64,000 bases of DNA from Escallonia rubra (Eukaryota > Streptophyta > Magnoliopsida > Escalloniales > Escalloniaceae): positions 107,001 to 171,000 of the forward strand of contig JAVXUO010002077.1 in assembly GCA_033065855.1 (NCBI GenBank), in the 5' to 3' direction. The position numbers and the translations under genes were made by a program. Positions 12,355 through 22,710 of this stretch are shown piece after piece. The notes below the pieces were generated by a model. The model was not told the DNA's origin, ran no database searches, and saw only the letters and a list, made by a program, of their open reading frames with translations. Every line of letters begins with the position of its first letter. Position 1 is the stretch's first letter.

Positions 12355-12445
12355 GCCATCCAGAAATACTGAGGATGATGATGATGATGACAATGATGAT
12401 TTGGATGCCAATGAGGAGTATGACCTTGATGAGGATGGAAATTGA
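12355..12445 (+). other. Acidic exon-like segment within CACTA
   Basis: After a TGTGCAG acceptor, a frame encodes a run of Asp (DDDDDDNDDLDANEEYDLDE) and ends in TGA. It looks like the acidic C-terminus of a spliced gene. The upstream exons were not found, so function and reality are uncertain. Confidence 0.3.
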
Positions 12446-13540
12446 GTGACCAACTAATCCCCTCTCTTTAATTTGAAAGGTTCAAACATCAACTTACTTT
12501 CATGTTTAAGGATGTTCGCTACTATATGATAGTTTAGGATTTGTGTTGGACTTGGTATTTTATGCGTTTGTGAACATGTGGAGTTTGTGTTGATGAAAAT
12601 TGTGGAGGTTGATTTGGTAATGGATATTGTGTTAATGGATTTTGTGGAGATTGACGTAGTAATGGATTTTGTGAAGATTGATGTAGTAATGGATTTTGTA
12701 TGCTTGATGATTTGATGGATTTGTTGTATACAGGTTTGAAAAAAAAATGGGATTTCAAAAAAATAGGCAGAACTATACTTCTTTTGTTTTATAATTTTAG
12801 CGACAATTATGATTTGTCGCTAAAAGCATAAAACATTGATAAAATACCTTTAGTGACGGAATTTTTCCGTCACCATTTATTTTAGTGACGTATTTCATGT
12901 GACGGAATTTTCCGTGACCAATTGTTTTATACGAAATTAAAAAAAGATATTCGAAATATAAAATACCTTTAGTGACGGAAATTTTCCGTCACTAAATGTC
13001 TCCATTCCGTCACTGAATTTAGTGACGGAATCGTTAATTCCGTCACCAGCTTTTTAGTGACGGGGGTATACGTGACGGAAGCGTGTGACGGAATTTTCCG
13101 TCACTAAAACTTTTAGTGACGGAAATTGCGTTTTTAGTGACGGAAATTTCCGTCACTAAAAACCTGTTTTCTTGTAGTGCTATCCATAAAGGTCAAAAGC
13201 CCATCATACCGTACATTCAGTAGAAGACATGATCTCAAAAATCTTTGACAAAGTTGTTCTATTCACAAATATAATTTCTTCACGCTTCGGTAAAATGCTA
13301 AGAGGTGTAACTATTTTACCGATTTGATCGGAAAGTAGAGTTGGGCTGCAAACACAAAAAAGGACAAACTTATGAAATTTTAAGTATGAAAAATGAATGA
13401 CATCTTACAATCAAGAGTACGAAATATACCTAATCACATACTCCGAAACTTCAGATATTGCCAAGTTGGTATAAACTTTAGTAGCACCGATTGAAGATAA
13501 ATTATACCTCCATGTAATATTAATTGTAGCAACATTAGAG

Positions 13541-15290
13541 TTCAGGCATTAACAACATATAGCTGAAACAATCGTCCCCCTCGAAGCAGTGTTTCAGCTT
13601 CACCCCTTCTGCTCTGAAGTCTATAAGCATAATACTCACGCATGCTAACAAATTGACGTTGTTTTGTCGATCTACCATTTGGAACTATATTTCGTTGTAT
13701 ATCTATTCGGAAGCCATCTTCTGCATATGGAAAAAGTATTGGATATTGCATAGCCATAAAACTTGGATGCAATTCAGTAATTCTTCTAAGTCCCACACCT
13801 CTCTCTTCGACAATCACATCGCGGTTCCCGCAAGACTGTCGTCCATCTCCGACAATAAGAGCAGCAACCTTAGAAGCTCTCGGAAGATTATATTGTCATC
13901 CATCAGGCTGTCTTGTTCCAATTAACCTAATGCGCACAGGCACATAGTCAACACCCTTAAATCTATCTCTTGCCATCCTAAAAACTCTTGCAAGTGGATT
14001 ATGTTCATCCAACATTCATAGTAATCCATGCATGACTTCTAAATCTATACTCTTATCTGCGTTACGTTGATTCAGAGCTTGCACACGATTTGGAATCTCA
14101 TTCTCAGTGTCGTGTATATATAACTGCGCAAACCTTGGAGTCTTTCCATCAACGGGAAGCAATGAACCAATCTTGTGATGATTTTGTCCATTTATGCGAA
14201 AAATATAAGGACACCCACCATCATTTATTTTATTATCTACGGCTCCTCCCATCGATGTGAAGGCAAACATAGCATTGTATGATCTGATGTTATCTCTAAA
14301 CTTCCTTGAACGTTGGTCCCCTTGATAGTTCATCAGTTCTTTCAAAAACTCAGGACTTTCCTTGAGAAGGGGTAATTTTACATGCCCCTCTCGGCAGCAA
14401 ATTGAGAATTTAGGGTCTAACAGCATTTTCGATTTCAATGTTCTTTCTTTATACCACAAAATTGCTCCACAATGGCTACAAAATTCTTTGGGTGGTCCAA
14501 AATTCCATTGTTCAGTAAACCTCCCTAAATGATTCATAATAGGAAATGAAATTTGAGTTATTCTTATAATAGCGAACATAAGGAGAAAGATTTACTTTAC
14601 CGAATACGTACGGTTTGGAGTATCTTGAATGATGTTATTCATTTCTTCAGCAGAATCATATGTTCAAATATCATAGCTCATGTTACATGGGCATTCAAGA
14701 ATTCTACGGGCTCAAAAAGGTAGCAACATGACCTCTTATAGACACTTACCTAATGACGTGTCCGAGCCCCCATCAGTATCAACTTCCATTAGCTCGGCAC
14801 GATAAGTTCCATGATATCTTGTTTGTCTTCTTTCTTTACTTGAATCATCTCTTACATTTCCTAACACTTGCGTTTTGCTTTGAGGATAAGGTGGGTCATG
14901 GGTTGTGGAAGGAGAACGTATTTGTGACTGAGTAATTGATGGGCCAACTTGAGAATGATGAAATTGATGAGTGTAAACATTACATGGCAATCGAATAGGT
15001 TGGTAGGGGAATACATTGCTAGTCATTTTTACTGATCCATCACGGTTGACTACTGAGTGAGAAACTACATTGGAATACCTCCGGGGTTGTGCAGGTAGAG
15101 GACTACTTTGATTGATCAACAGAGAATTAGAAATAACAGAATCTGAAGTGCTTTTGGCTTGTATCCCTAATGATGTACTTGGTTGATTGCTACTATTAGG
15201 ACACGCTAGATCCCTTCTATGCTAACGCTGAGCCACAATATCTCTTCTGATTTGTCTAGAAGTTCTAGCACGTTCGACACCATCCGTCGT
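13541..15290 (-). pseudogene. Helitron helicase-like protein, N-terminal domain only
   Basis: The minus-strand reading gives the Helitron_like_N signature in order. An upstream Arg-rich segment lies at 15290-15200. A Cys motif with FCSHCGAILWYKER is near 14480. SYNAMFAFTSMGGAVD follows, then YIFRINGQNHHKIGSLLP, QLYIHDTENEIPNRV, EHNPLARVFRMARDRF, ASKVAALIVGDG, ELHPSFMAMQYPILFPYAED and SMREYYAYRLQSRRGE. Two in-frame TGA codons (14018-14016 and 13898-13896) break it. The second occupies the usual Arg position of DGRxYNLP, so a CGA to TGA change is likely. After VVNA near 13542 the protein stops, and RPA-like sequence begins at once. The Rep (HUH) and PIF1-type helicase domains, normally more than 1000 residues, are absent. 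Confidence 0.88.
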
Positions 15291-15299
15291 ACTACAAAG

Positions 15300-16184
15300 G
15301 GTGATTCCAAATGTTAATAAATATATGGTTTTACTTCAAAGTAAAATAATTGATTAACTAATCTATTTTATGCATCCATATATAATTTATTCTAACTTGG
15401 TAAATTGTTGAGATTACAACATTGTGGCAATAATACTAAAGATGTTATATATGATTATTTTTATGATATAAATCAAATTCTGTACATGGATAGGTCGCAT
15501 TTAATTTATTGTGATAGACATTACAATAATTTAGACCTGAGTGATTAAAATATAGTAAGAAACTTGAGATTATCTTATCCAACTCGGGGTAAAAACTAAA
15601 TTGATATAGTCTAAGCTACTACATAAAGATATTAACCATATGATAATTTCGCAACAGTTGTAATAGACTAATGCTTATGGTACAATTGGAAAAAGACGCA
15701 ACTAATGCAACCACAAACATATATGATTCGAACCTCATTGTAGTTGCCAAGAATCTCAAGCACTTTGCCTTTTTTGTGTACTCCCACCAGCTAAAAATAC
15801 TAATTTCTGACAGTGTCCAACCCAAACTTTCAGATGCTAAAGGTAGAGGCAATGTGTTGTCACCAAAGCATGCATCAACATTCATCAAGATTTCAACTTT
15901 CCTCTCCAATCAAAATAAAACAGTTCTATAGTTTCAACTAAAGGCATTCAGAAATTCTGGCAGCTAAGAATAAGGGAAAGAACAAACATGTTTGACTCTG
16001 TCCATTAACATGTACTAAGACTACAGAGGAACAGCAGAAGGAAGAAGCCCATTAAAATTTTCCACTTCTCTTTCTCAGTTTCTTTACTCCAATTGGACAA
16101 AACTCATTACATATACTATTGTTTTTTTTTTCTAATTTGGTAAGAGCAGAAAAAGACATTTCTATAGAACTGGTATGCATGATT
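15300..16184. other. Helitron interior upstream of the N-domain gene
   Basis: AT-rich sequence without a recognised domain. Two overlapping frames at 15619-15931 on opposite strands have no family resemblance. Confidence 0.4.
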
Positions 16185-17959
16185 TGTAACGCCCCGAAAA
16201 TTATTTATTCCCGGAGCGTTAACGTTCCAATAATCGAAATTCGGAGTAAACCTTACAATATTGAAAGTCTTCCAAACGAAATCAGAAAACCTTAAAATAT
16301 CATAAATATCTCAAATGGTCATTCAGAGCATGCACTATAACTCCCAAGAATATATCAATAACTGTCATAGGACCCAAAGTTTTTATACAATCCAAAAATT
16401 TCTCCAACACGGAGTTTCAAAAGAAAACCTAGTACCAACTTGTCTTGATTTAAATACACTTAAATGTCAATACTAACTCTGAAATAAGGCAGCTAACTTT
16501 TGGTCACACAGCTAGCCCTTCAAATTCAAAATCCCACATACTGACCACCTGAAAGGAAAAACAATAAGGGAATGAGCCGAATGCCCAGTAAGGTCGCTCA
16601 AAGGACCAATCAAACATAAACAAAATATCTGAGAAACAAAATTTCGGAAGCACAAAATGTTTCAACGGAACGGATAATCAAACCAGATTTCAAATGTTAA
16701 AATATGTCTGAAAGATAAGATTTCAAAGACACCAGTTTCAACTGAACAGATGTCAGACCAAATACCAAATGCCGAAATATATCTGAGTACGGAAACAGAC
16801 ACTAGCAGACCAAATATCAAATGTCAAAATTTATCTGAGTACAGAGACGGACACTAGAGAGCTATTCAGAAAGTGGTCACATACTTTATTCCTGACATAT
16901 GAGGCCGGTTCAGAAAGTAAGATCGCGATCTCTAGCTCAACTCCCCGGAGCTAGCCCACGTTTCACTCCACGTGGGTAAGTCAAAAATAAGTCACATACA
17001 CTGTAACATGGCTCATAAAGTTACCAAAACAAAACTCTCAAAATAACCGTAATCAAATATCGGACATGTCAAACCATATTCAAAGGCTTCAAAATAACAT
17101 TATCAAATAACGGACTTGTCAAACAATAAGTGAAGTTTACGAAATAATGATGATCATAAATCACTGAAACGAATGATATCAATATGTCAAATTCTGAGGT
17201 CAAACAAATTCGACGGAATTTGATTTCCACAATTCATAGCATTGAGAACAAGTCATTCATAACAAAGTTCAAGACAAAAGGAGAAGAATAATCACTTAAC
17301 TCCATTTGAAGAAGTTCGGATTTAAAATGAAACTAAGGACTTACATGAGAGATTGGTCCATCGCTGATTCGAATTTCGAAAATAAACTCATGCCTTATTC
17401 AAGCCTTTAAGAAATATCAATCCTTAAGCTCCACTTTAGAACTCTCAAACTTCTCAAGCCTTCTCTTTTCTCTCTTTCCACCGCAAGGGTAAAGGAAACA
17501 AACTTCTTAAGCCTTCTTCTTATCTTTCTCTCTCTCCACCGCAAGGGAAAAAGAATAGAGAACTCCCAAAAAGGCCGAAAATAATCAAGTTTGCATTCGA
17601 CCGAAAATAATTTTTTCATTCGACCGAAAACAGGTTTTCATTCGAATTAAAACTTTTAATTCGAATGAAAACTTCAGAAAGTCGCTCTGCGTGATTTAAA
17701 TACTTTTCGTTCGAAGCAAAATATTTTTATTTGAAACAAACTCATTTTCATTCGAAGCAAAACAATTATCCTTCGACCGAAGCCTTCAAATTTCAAAACT
17801 TTAACATCAAATAGTTTTGATTCGAATGAAACCACTTTCATTCAATCGAAAATTTCAGAAACAATCTCAAACCATTTTCTTAATTTTAACAAAAGACCAC
17901 AACTTATTTATTCAAAAATACTAATTTCGCACAAGGAAAAGATTTTTCGGAGCATTACA
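16185..17959. mobile_element. Solo LTR of an LTR retrotransposon, 1775 bp
   Basis: The block begins TGTAACGCCCCGAAAA and ends TTTTTCGGAGCATTACA, so it has the TG...CA ends of an LTR with a longer inverted match at the tips. The 5-base duplication TGATT occurs on both sides (16180-16184 and 17960-17964). No internal gag-pol or second LTR is attached, so unequal recombination between two LTRs is the simplest origin. TGTAACGCCCCGA starts are common in plant Gypsy-type LTRs. Orientation is not certain. Confidence 0.8.
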
Positions 17960-17964
17960 TGATT

Positions 17965-19060
17965 AGGTGGATAGCACCCAAAAAAGAAATTTTTTTATTA
18001 GGTGCGTGGGTTTTCATGTGTGAGGATATCTTGGTCACCTCTTAGATATTGACTTTTTTTTTTGTCTCAAACATGGGGTTTGAATGCTCCAATAGAGCTA
18101 CTTTTCAAGCATAACATGCTTGTTAAAATTTCAAATTCCATAAGGAAAACAACCTCTCAGTTGTAGTTGGATCAAAACTGCATTTGACCCTCTCTAAACC
18201 CCACAGCATCACGAGCAATGTCAACTCTGTCTTCATAAATTTGTCTTTCAGTAGTTGTGAACACAAACAAACCATAGTCAAATAGAAAAAGATTTATTTG
18301 GCAAATGAACAAACAGCATTCAAGGACTAATACATCTCTGTTCACATAAGCAATAGATATTTGTAAATAGTTGTTAGTTAGCTGGATTTCTCCGGATCAT
18401 TGCTTTGCATTACTATATATTACCACTTGCACCGGATCAGAAAGCTTATGATCTGTTTGAATCTGTGAGTTTGTCAAACAAAACTTACAGCATATATTAC
18501 TTTGCGTTTACGGCATAGCAAGTTTTGAAGTGGACATTTCTTACTCCAGCAAAGCAGGTGTCTACTTGGTAAAGGGCGTTTATGATATAGATTCCAGTTA
18601 GCAGATAGCTAAGCATACCGCTGTTTTGGTAAGTGGATAAAATACAAAAGAAACGTGATGAATCAAAAGAATACCCCTGTTTTGATTCAAAACTACATTG
18701 TTTATCAGTGATTCATCACAGCAAAGCAAGGTGATTAGTACTAGTACCCTTGTTTTGATTCAAAACTAAACATATACTTTATATGTTTATCAGTGATTCA
18801 TCACAGCAAAGCATATCCCTGTTTTGATTCATCACAGCAAAGCAGGTGTCATAGTACTTTACATGTCATGAAGCAACTTTTAGCAAGTGGATAAAATACA
18901 AAAGAAACGGGACATAATCAGCATACCCAACTCAAGAAAATCAACTAAACTAATACGATCCAAATCAACTTTGACATCCAACAGATGCTCAATCACAGGC
19001 AGCAGAAAGCGACACAGAGATACCTAAAAAAGAGAGAACAAAAGAACTATTCAAAAAAGG
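17965..19060 (-). other. Helitron interior with short dispersed repeats
   Basis: Between about 18540 and 18910, copies of GATTCATCACAGCAAAGCA and GTGGATAAAATACAAAAGAAA recur several times. An exon-like stretch on the minus strand near 19020-18930 (CRFLLPVIEHLLDVKVDLDR) follows a TTTTTTTAG acceptor. It may belong to the captured gene just upstream, but the phase does not join cleanly. Confidence 0.4.
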
Positions 19061-19063
19061 GTG

Positions 19064-19368
19064 CTAACCAGGATCAATATCTTCACTGATGAGCTGAATC
19101 AAGATCCCCTGACCAATCACCATGCGCGCGGTTTCTGTAATGAACCTGTGCAATTCGGAACTTACTTCCAATAAACCTAAAAAATCACCACGCATAACAA
19201 AGCCACTGCCCAAAAAGCAGTATTAAGTTGGAACTAAAGCATCAGAGACTTACCAAGAAAATTTATGAATTTGTAATGGGAGAGTCCCTTTCTACTGAAG
19301 GAGATTACAATGAGGCGGAAATTAGGAATTTGTAATCGGATAATTATGGAGAATTCCAGAACTATCAT
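19064..19368 (-). pseudogene. Captured plant gene fragment (two phase-matched exons), unidentified
   Basis: An ATG at 19368 opens a 115-base exon ending at a GTAAG donor (19254/19253). After a short intron with TTTTTTAG, a second exon starts in matching phase (GLLEVSSELHRFITETARMV) and runs open to a TAG at 19066-19064. Joined, about 75 residues are open without a stop. The DNA upstream on this strand (19400-19780) is CT-rich like a plant 5' UTR. This looks like the 5' end of a host gene carried by the Helitron. I do not recognise the protein. No Helitron protein is known to contain such exons. Confidence 0.45.
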
Positions 19369-19539
19369 GTTTAACATGTTTATGAGGGAATGAGGCAAGA
19401 TTTCTGAGGATAGATAGAGAAGCTAGACAATTATGTGAGAAAATTAAGGGAATAAGGCAAGATTTAAGAGATTGGGGTTTAGAAAGAGGAAAAATATTGG
19501 GTGGTGAAATCCCGAAATTGATGGTTAGGGGTCAAAACT

Positions 19540-19700
19540 ACCAATTTGAGAGAGAGAGAGAGAGAGAGACAGAGAGACACACAAAGAAGAGTATGTGATT
19601 TTGAGAAATCGTAAACATAATGAAGAACCTGTAGGAGTGTACTTGTGAGAGAGAGAGAGAAGGAGTTGTGAAGAATCTAGATGACTGTTTTGAAAATAAA
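19540..19700 (-). repeat. GA/CT-rich tracts in a leader-like region
   Basis: Two GAGAGA runs (about 19552-19570 and 19649-19663) and a repeated unit containing AATCGTAAACATAATGAAGAA lie upstream of the captured exons. On the minus strand they resemble a CT-rich 5' UTR. Confidence 0.5.
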
Positions 19701-20217
19701 CAGGAAATCGTAAACATAATGAAGAACACCCCTGTTTCTGAAGAAATTTGGGTAAAATTTTTGTCATCTAAAAATAGTCATCGTAATTTCTTAAGGCGGT
19801 AAAATCTGTGATTCCTTTTATGTTTATTTTACCATCCGTATGCAATTAATGATAGGGGTGTCTTTTATGTTGATTTCCTGTTTGTGAAGAATTTGGGTAA
19901 AATTTAAGATTATTTTGATAGCAATTAATGGTCAAAGAAGAATTTGGATCAAATTCAAATTAGTTAAATTTTGATAGTCAAAAATTTAGATGGCATATAA
20001 AGAGATAATTATGCAAGAAAAATAGATAATTTTGCAATGAAGAAGAAATTCAAATTTAAATTAGCTGAATAGGTGAGACAAACATGTGACAAAAATGCAA
20101 GATGAAATAAATTAAATTTTAAAAAAAATCCACGTGGCAAAAGATGAGGGCGTCCACGTAAGCAGTGACATGTTAACATTCTCTTAACTTCGACTTTCAT
20201 ATATATATACACACACA

Positions 20218-21479
20218 CTAGTTTTAATCTCGTGCGTCGCACACGGAAGCGACGTGTGCTAAGTACAGAAATATTCATTAAATTGCATCATATCAATTAT
20301 TATAATAAAATAAAATAATATTAAAAACAATTGAAATGCTAATAATAAGTTGATATCCATTTTATACCCTAGTTGATTTCCATTTTTATACCCTAGTTGA
20401 TTTCAATTGACGAACTTCTTGTATCCAAAGAAAAGTAAAAAAAAATGATAATATCACATGATACCCTAGTTGATTTTTATTGATGAACTTCTTGTATCTA
20501 AAAATAAGTAAAAAAAAAAAGATAATACCACATGATCATAAAGGTAATATTTTTATGTGCAGTGCGCACATATATAGAGGGTTGTAAAATAACTATCAAA
20601 GTACTAAATTAAAACTATTATTAGTTTTATCAATAATAATAAAACAATTTGGTATTACATGTACATAGAATCAAAAGACCGTGTATAACATGTAATAATA
20701 ACACATGTCATCAAACGTAACACATGCAAATCTAACGTATTGTTGTTGTGAAGAGTAAAAGGGTTTGAAAAAAATTACAAAGGACTAAAAGAAGACGATG
20801 TGAGTCGTATTTATCTTTTGAATTTATGAAGGTACTGTTTTTAAAATTATGAAAATATACAGTTGCCGAAGTGATTTTTGGGATTAGCTTAAAAGTGATG
20901 CTCATAAATAAAATTTTTGTAACCAAAACTTTCGAGAAAACAAAAAGGTAGGATGTGTGAGGGAGGGATGCAGATAAAAGTTATAATTATTTTCTCAAAT
21001 TTGAAGAGTTTATCTGAGAAAAGGGAGGACCTTCAAGTAAGCTTTTACTTGGCAATATTGATGGATATATTGCTAAATATGTATACTTTACTCAAAAATT
21101 TGATTTTGTGCAAAAAAATTGCAAATGATTGTTAAATCAAATTTTAATTGAATTAATGAGGAACGATAATTATGGAAACTCGAAAAAAATTGCTATAATT
21201 ATAAATTACTTTTGAAATTTGAGTGATGAGATTAATTAAAGTTTTGACATTTAATTGATAAGATAAACTCTAACAGATTGGTGAGAGAGAATCAAATTCA
21301 AAAAGGGAAGTAACCATATAACAACTAAATTCAAAAAGGGAAGTGATAATTCAAAGGTACTAAAAATAGTTTAATATAAGGAATAAATTAAATCCGTGTG
21401 GCGATAGGAGAGAATGTCCACGTAGGCGGTGACGTGACAAAATTCTCTCATTTTCGGCTTTCATATATATATAATTAGA
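20218..21479 (-). mobile_element. Non-autonomous Helitron, 1262 bp, complete ends
   Basis: On the minus strand the element starts TCTAATTATATATATATGAA after a host A (T at 21480 on the plus strand). It ends with hairpin CGTGTGCGACGCACG, then AGATTAAAACTAG and a host T (A at 20217). TC...CTAG ends in an AT target with a hairpin about 10 bases before the end are the defining Helitron features. It encodes no supported protein. Inside, a unit containing ATACCCTAGTTGATTT is repeated with about 75-base spacing (20366-20540). It lies directly upstream, head to tail, of the large Helitron, which shares its 5' and 3' end sequences. Confidence 0.85.
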
Positions 21480-21491
21480 TTTAGATTTGTT

Positions 21492-21860
21492 ACACTCACG
21501 ACCAGTATAACCAGAATTCCTTTTTTTTTGTTTTATAACCCCCTTTATTCTTAAATTCGAGGCATTCAAGATTTAGTGTTTGGGTAATGTTTTTGATAAC
21601 TTGGATATTTGAACTCATTCTAGTACAACGACATAAACAATTAATTTTTTAATCCATTCACACCATGTTACCAATATACAGTGGCACAATTTTTTCTTAG
21701 TCATACGTATACACGATGTGAAAAATAAAAGCTTGAACTATACATAGACTAGAATGAAAAGAATCACCATTGAAATGGAGTGGGTGAAAATTTTTCTTTT
21801 TTTTTTTTGGGGGGGGGGGGGGGGGGTATTAGCTAGGCTCCAATTATTCATTCATATCAC
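21492..21860. repeat. Direct repeat R, right copy
   Basis: Homologous to 7736-8020 in the same orientation. It begins at GTTACACTCACGACCAG, about ten bases from the small Helitron's 5' end. A G-homopolymer of about 18 bases lies at 21811-21828. Confidence 0.75.
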
Positions 21861-22615
21861 TAGGTGGCGATTTTTGTCAAAAAAACTAGTGAAGGGTAGT
21901 CATTATAACTGAGAATTACAGACCCTCAAATCGAATTTGCAAATCTTCTTTGGTTCAATGATTCAATCCCATCAATGAATAAAATGAAAATAATTTCAAA
22001 TATCCCTTTAAAGTGAAAGTCTCGACTGAAAAGTTTAAAGATTTAAATTTGACTAGAATGGTGTGAATCTAGTCCCATCTTAGAATATATTAGGAGCAAA
22101 TGCCTCGAATAAGTTCTACATCTCGTGCCCACATAACGTGGTATCATGCATTTATGTGTGAGTTTATACATCAGTATTCATACATTTATCTGGGTCGTAT
22201 CTTGTTCACACCAGCCAACCGCCTTGTTCTTGCATAAACCATCACAGGTTTACTATGGTCCGTACATGTTTTTATAATAAGCGCTTAGAGCTAAAATCGG
22301 TTTATGTTGTTATTCTAATAATACTAGATGTGGTTTGGCGGCTTTCTCGACACTGTCGTCAGACATATGTACTACTTTTGCTCTTGACTTGCTTTTAGCC
22401 TCTTTGTGGGCACTGAAACAAAAAATTTAAGTAACATATCATCTATGATTTTTCCTATACTATAACCGACTACCAACACTCTAGTATTGACATGGTTGAT
22501 CCACGCGAAGTACGCTTACTAGCAACTTTTGCTTATCAGACTCGTACAACTATCTACCAAGATTGAGTCGCTGACAAATTTTGGATATAGGTTCCTTTTT
22601 TGTTGTGATGGGGTG
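21861..22615. other. Spacer without recognisable gene
   Basis: Mixed-composition sequence with no frame or repeat that I can support. Confidence 0.45.
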
Positions 22616-22621
22616 TGTGAC

Positions 22622-22643
22622 CGCGCGCACGCGCGCGCGTGTG

Positions 22644-22680
<37 letters not shown>

Positions 22681-22709
22681 ACACGCGCGCGCACACATAC
22701 ATATATATA
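22622..22709. repeat. Compound CG/TG/TA microsatellite
   Basis: Runs of CG, GT, AT, GT, AC and CG dinucleotides follow each other and are partly palindromic. They abut the left end of the palindrome-bearing transposon copy. A related TG/CG tract lies at 23210-23240, and a third joins the sister copy at 57711-57770. Confidence 0.9.
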
Positions 22710-22710
22710 G

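Larger units (their letters stand above)
10462..13179. mobile_element. Non-autonomous CACTA (En/Spm-type) transposon, 2718 bp
   Basis: Both ends start CACTACAAGAAAACAGG, and the inverted repeats are identical over the first 32 bases. They are followed by dense arrays of TTTAGTGACGGAA and its complement (10480-10700 and 12785-13165). These subterminal repeats are the usual transposase-binding sites. The 3-base duplication CTA flanks the element. No TNP2-like transposase is present. The interior holds a GC-rich block with repeats (10800-11280), a LINE ORF1-like fragment on the minus strand, and a short acidic exon-like segment. The element lies within an intron of the Helitron RPA-like gene. 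Confidence 0.92.
9388..13539 (-). pseudogene. Helitron-encoded RPA-like (replication protein A 70 kDa-type) gene, interrupted by CACTA
   Basis: Autonomous plant Helitrons often carry an RPA70-like single-strand DNA-binding gene. Here the exons on the minus strand are 13539-13430 (ITWRYNLSS...ATKVYTNLAISEVSE), 13345-13210 (LLSDQIGKIVTPLSILPKRE), 10394-10237 (CKAIVLRIDSAYGWYYYMSC with a CPC...CETC zinc-binding set), 10145-10025 (LMLEIDDKSDIAIFTVFDRE), about 9926-9757 (LLEEKFLGKTFVFQIKLNDY) and a tail ending in TAG at 9390-9388. The splice sites follow GT-AG and the phases I checked agree. The pieces form the third OB-fold with zinc ribbon and its C-terminal helix. The 5' part is missing: the frame begins directly after the Helitron N-domain at an apparent deletion junction. 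A 2.7 kb CACTA element sits in the intron between the second and third exons. Confidence 0.75.
8035..20216 (-). mobile_element. Large Helitron, internally deleted and with nested insertions
   Basis: The element reads on the minus strand. Its 3' end is a hairpin (CCCGTGTGCAACGCACGGG) followed by TTTAAAACTTG and a host T. CTTG is one change from the canonical CTRR end. The 5' region near 20216 (TATATATATATGAAAG on the minus strand) matches the start of the neighbouring small Helitron. Coding content in order is a Helitron N-terminal domain (about 15.3-13.5 kb), an RPA-like gene (13.5-9.4 kb) and gag-like debris near the 3' end. The rolling-circle initiator and helicase domains are missing. A CACTA element and a solo LTR are inserted, and exons of a foreign gene lie near the 5' end. 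The 5' terminal TC is obscured by a TG-rich run, so the right boundary is approximate. Confidence 0.7.

Noticed and set aside
16185-17959. The TGTAACGCCCCGAAAA inverted tips considered as a Mutator-like element
   Set aside because: No 9-base duplication is present, while a 5-base one is exact; TG...CA ends fit an LTR better.
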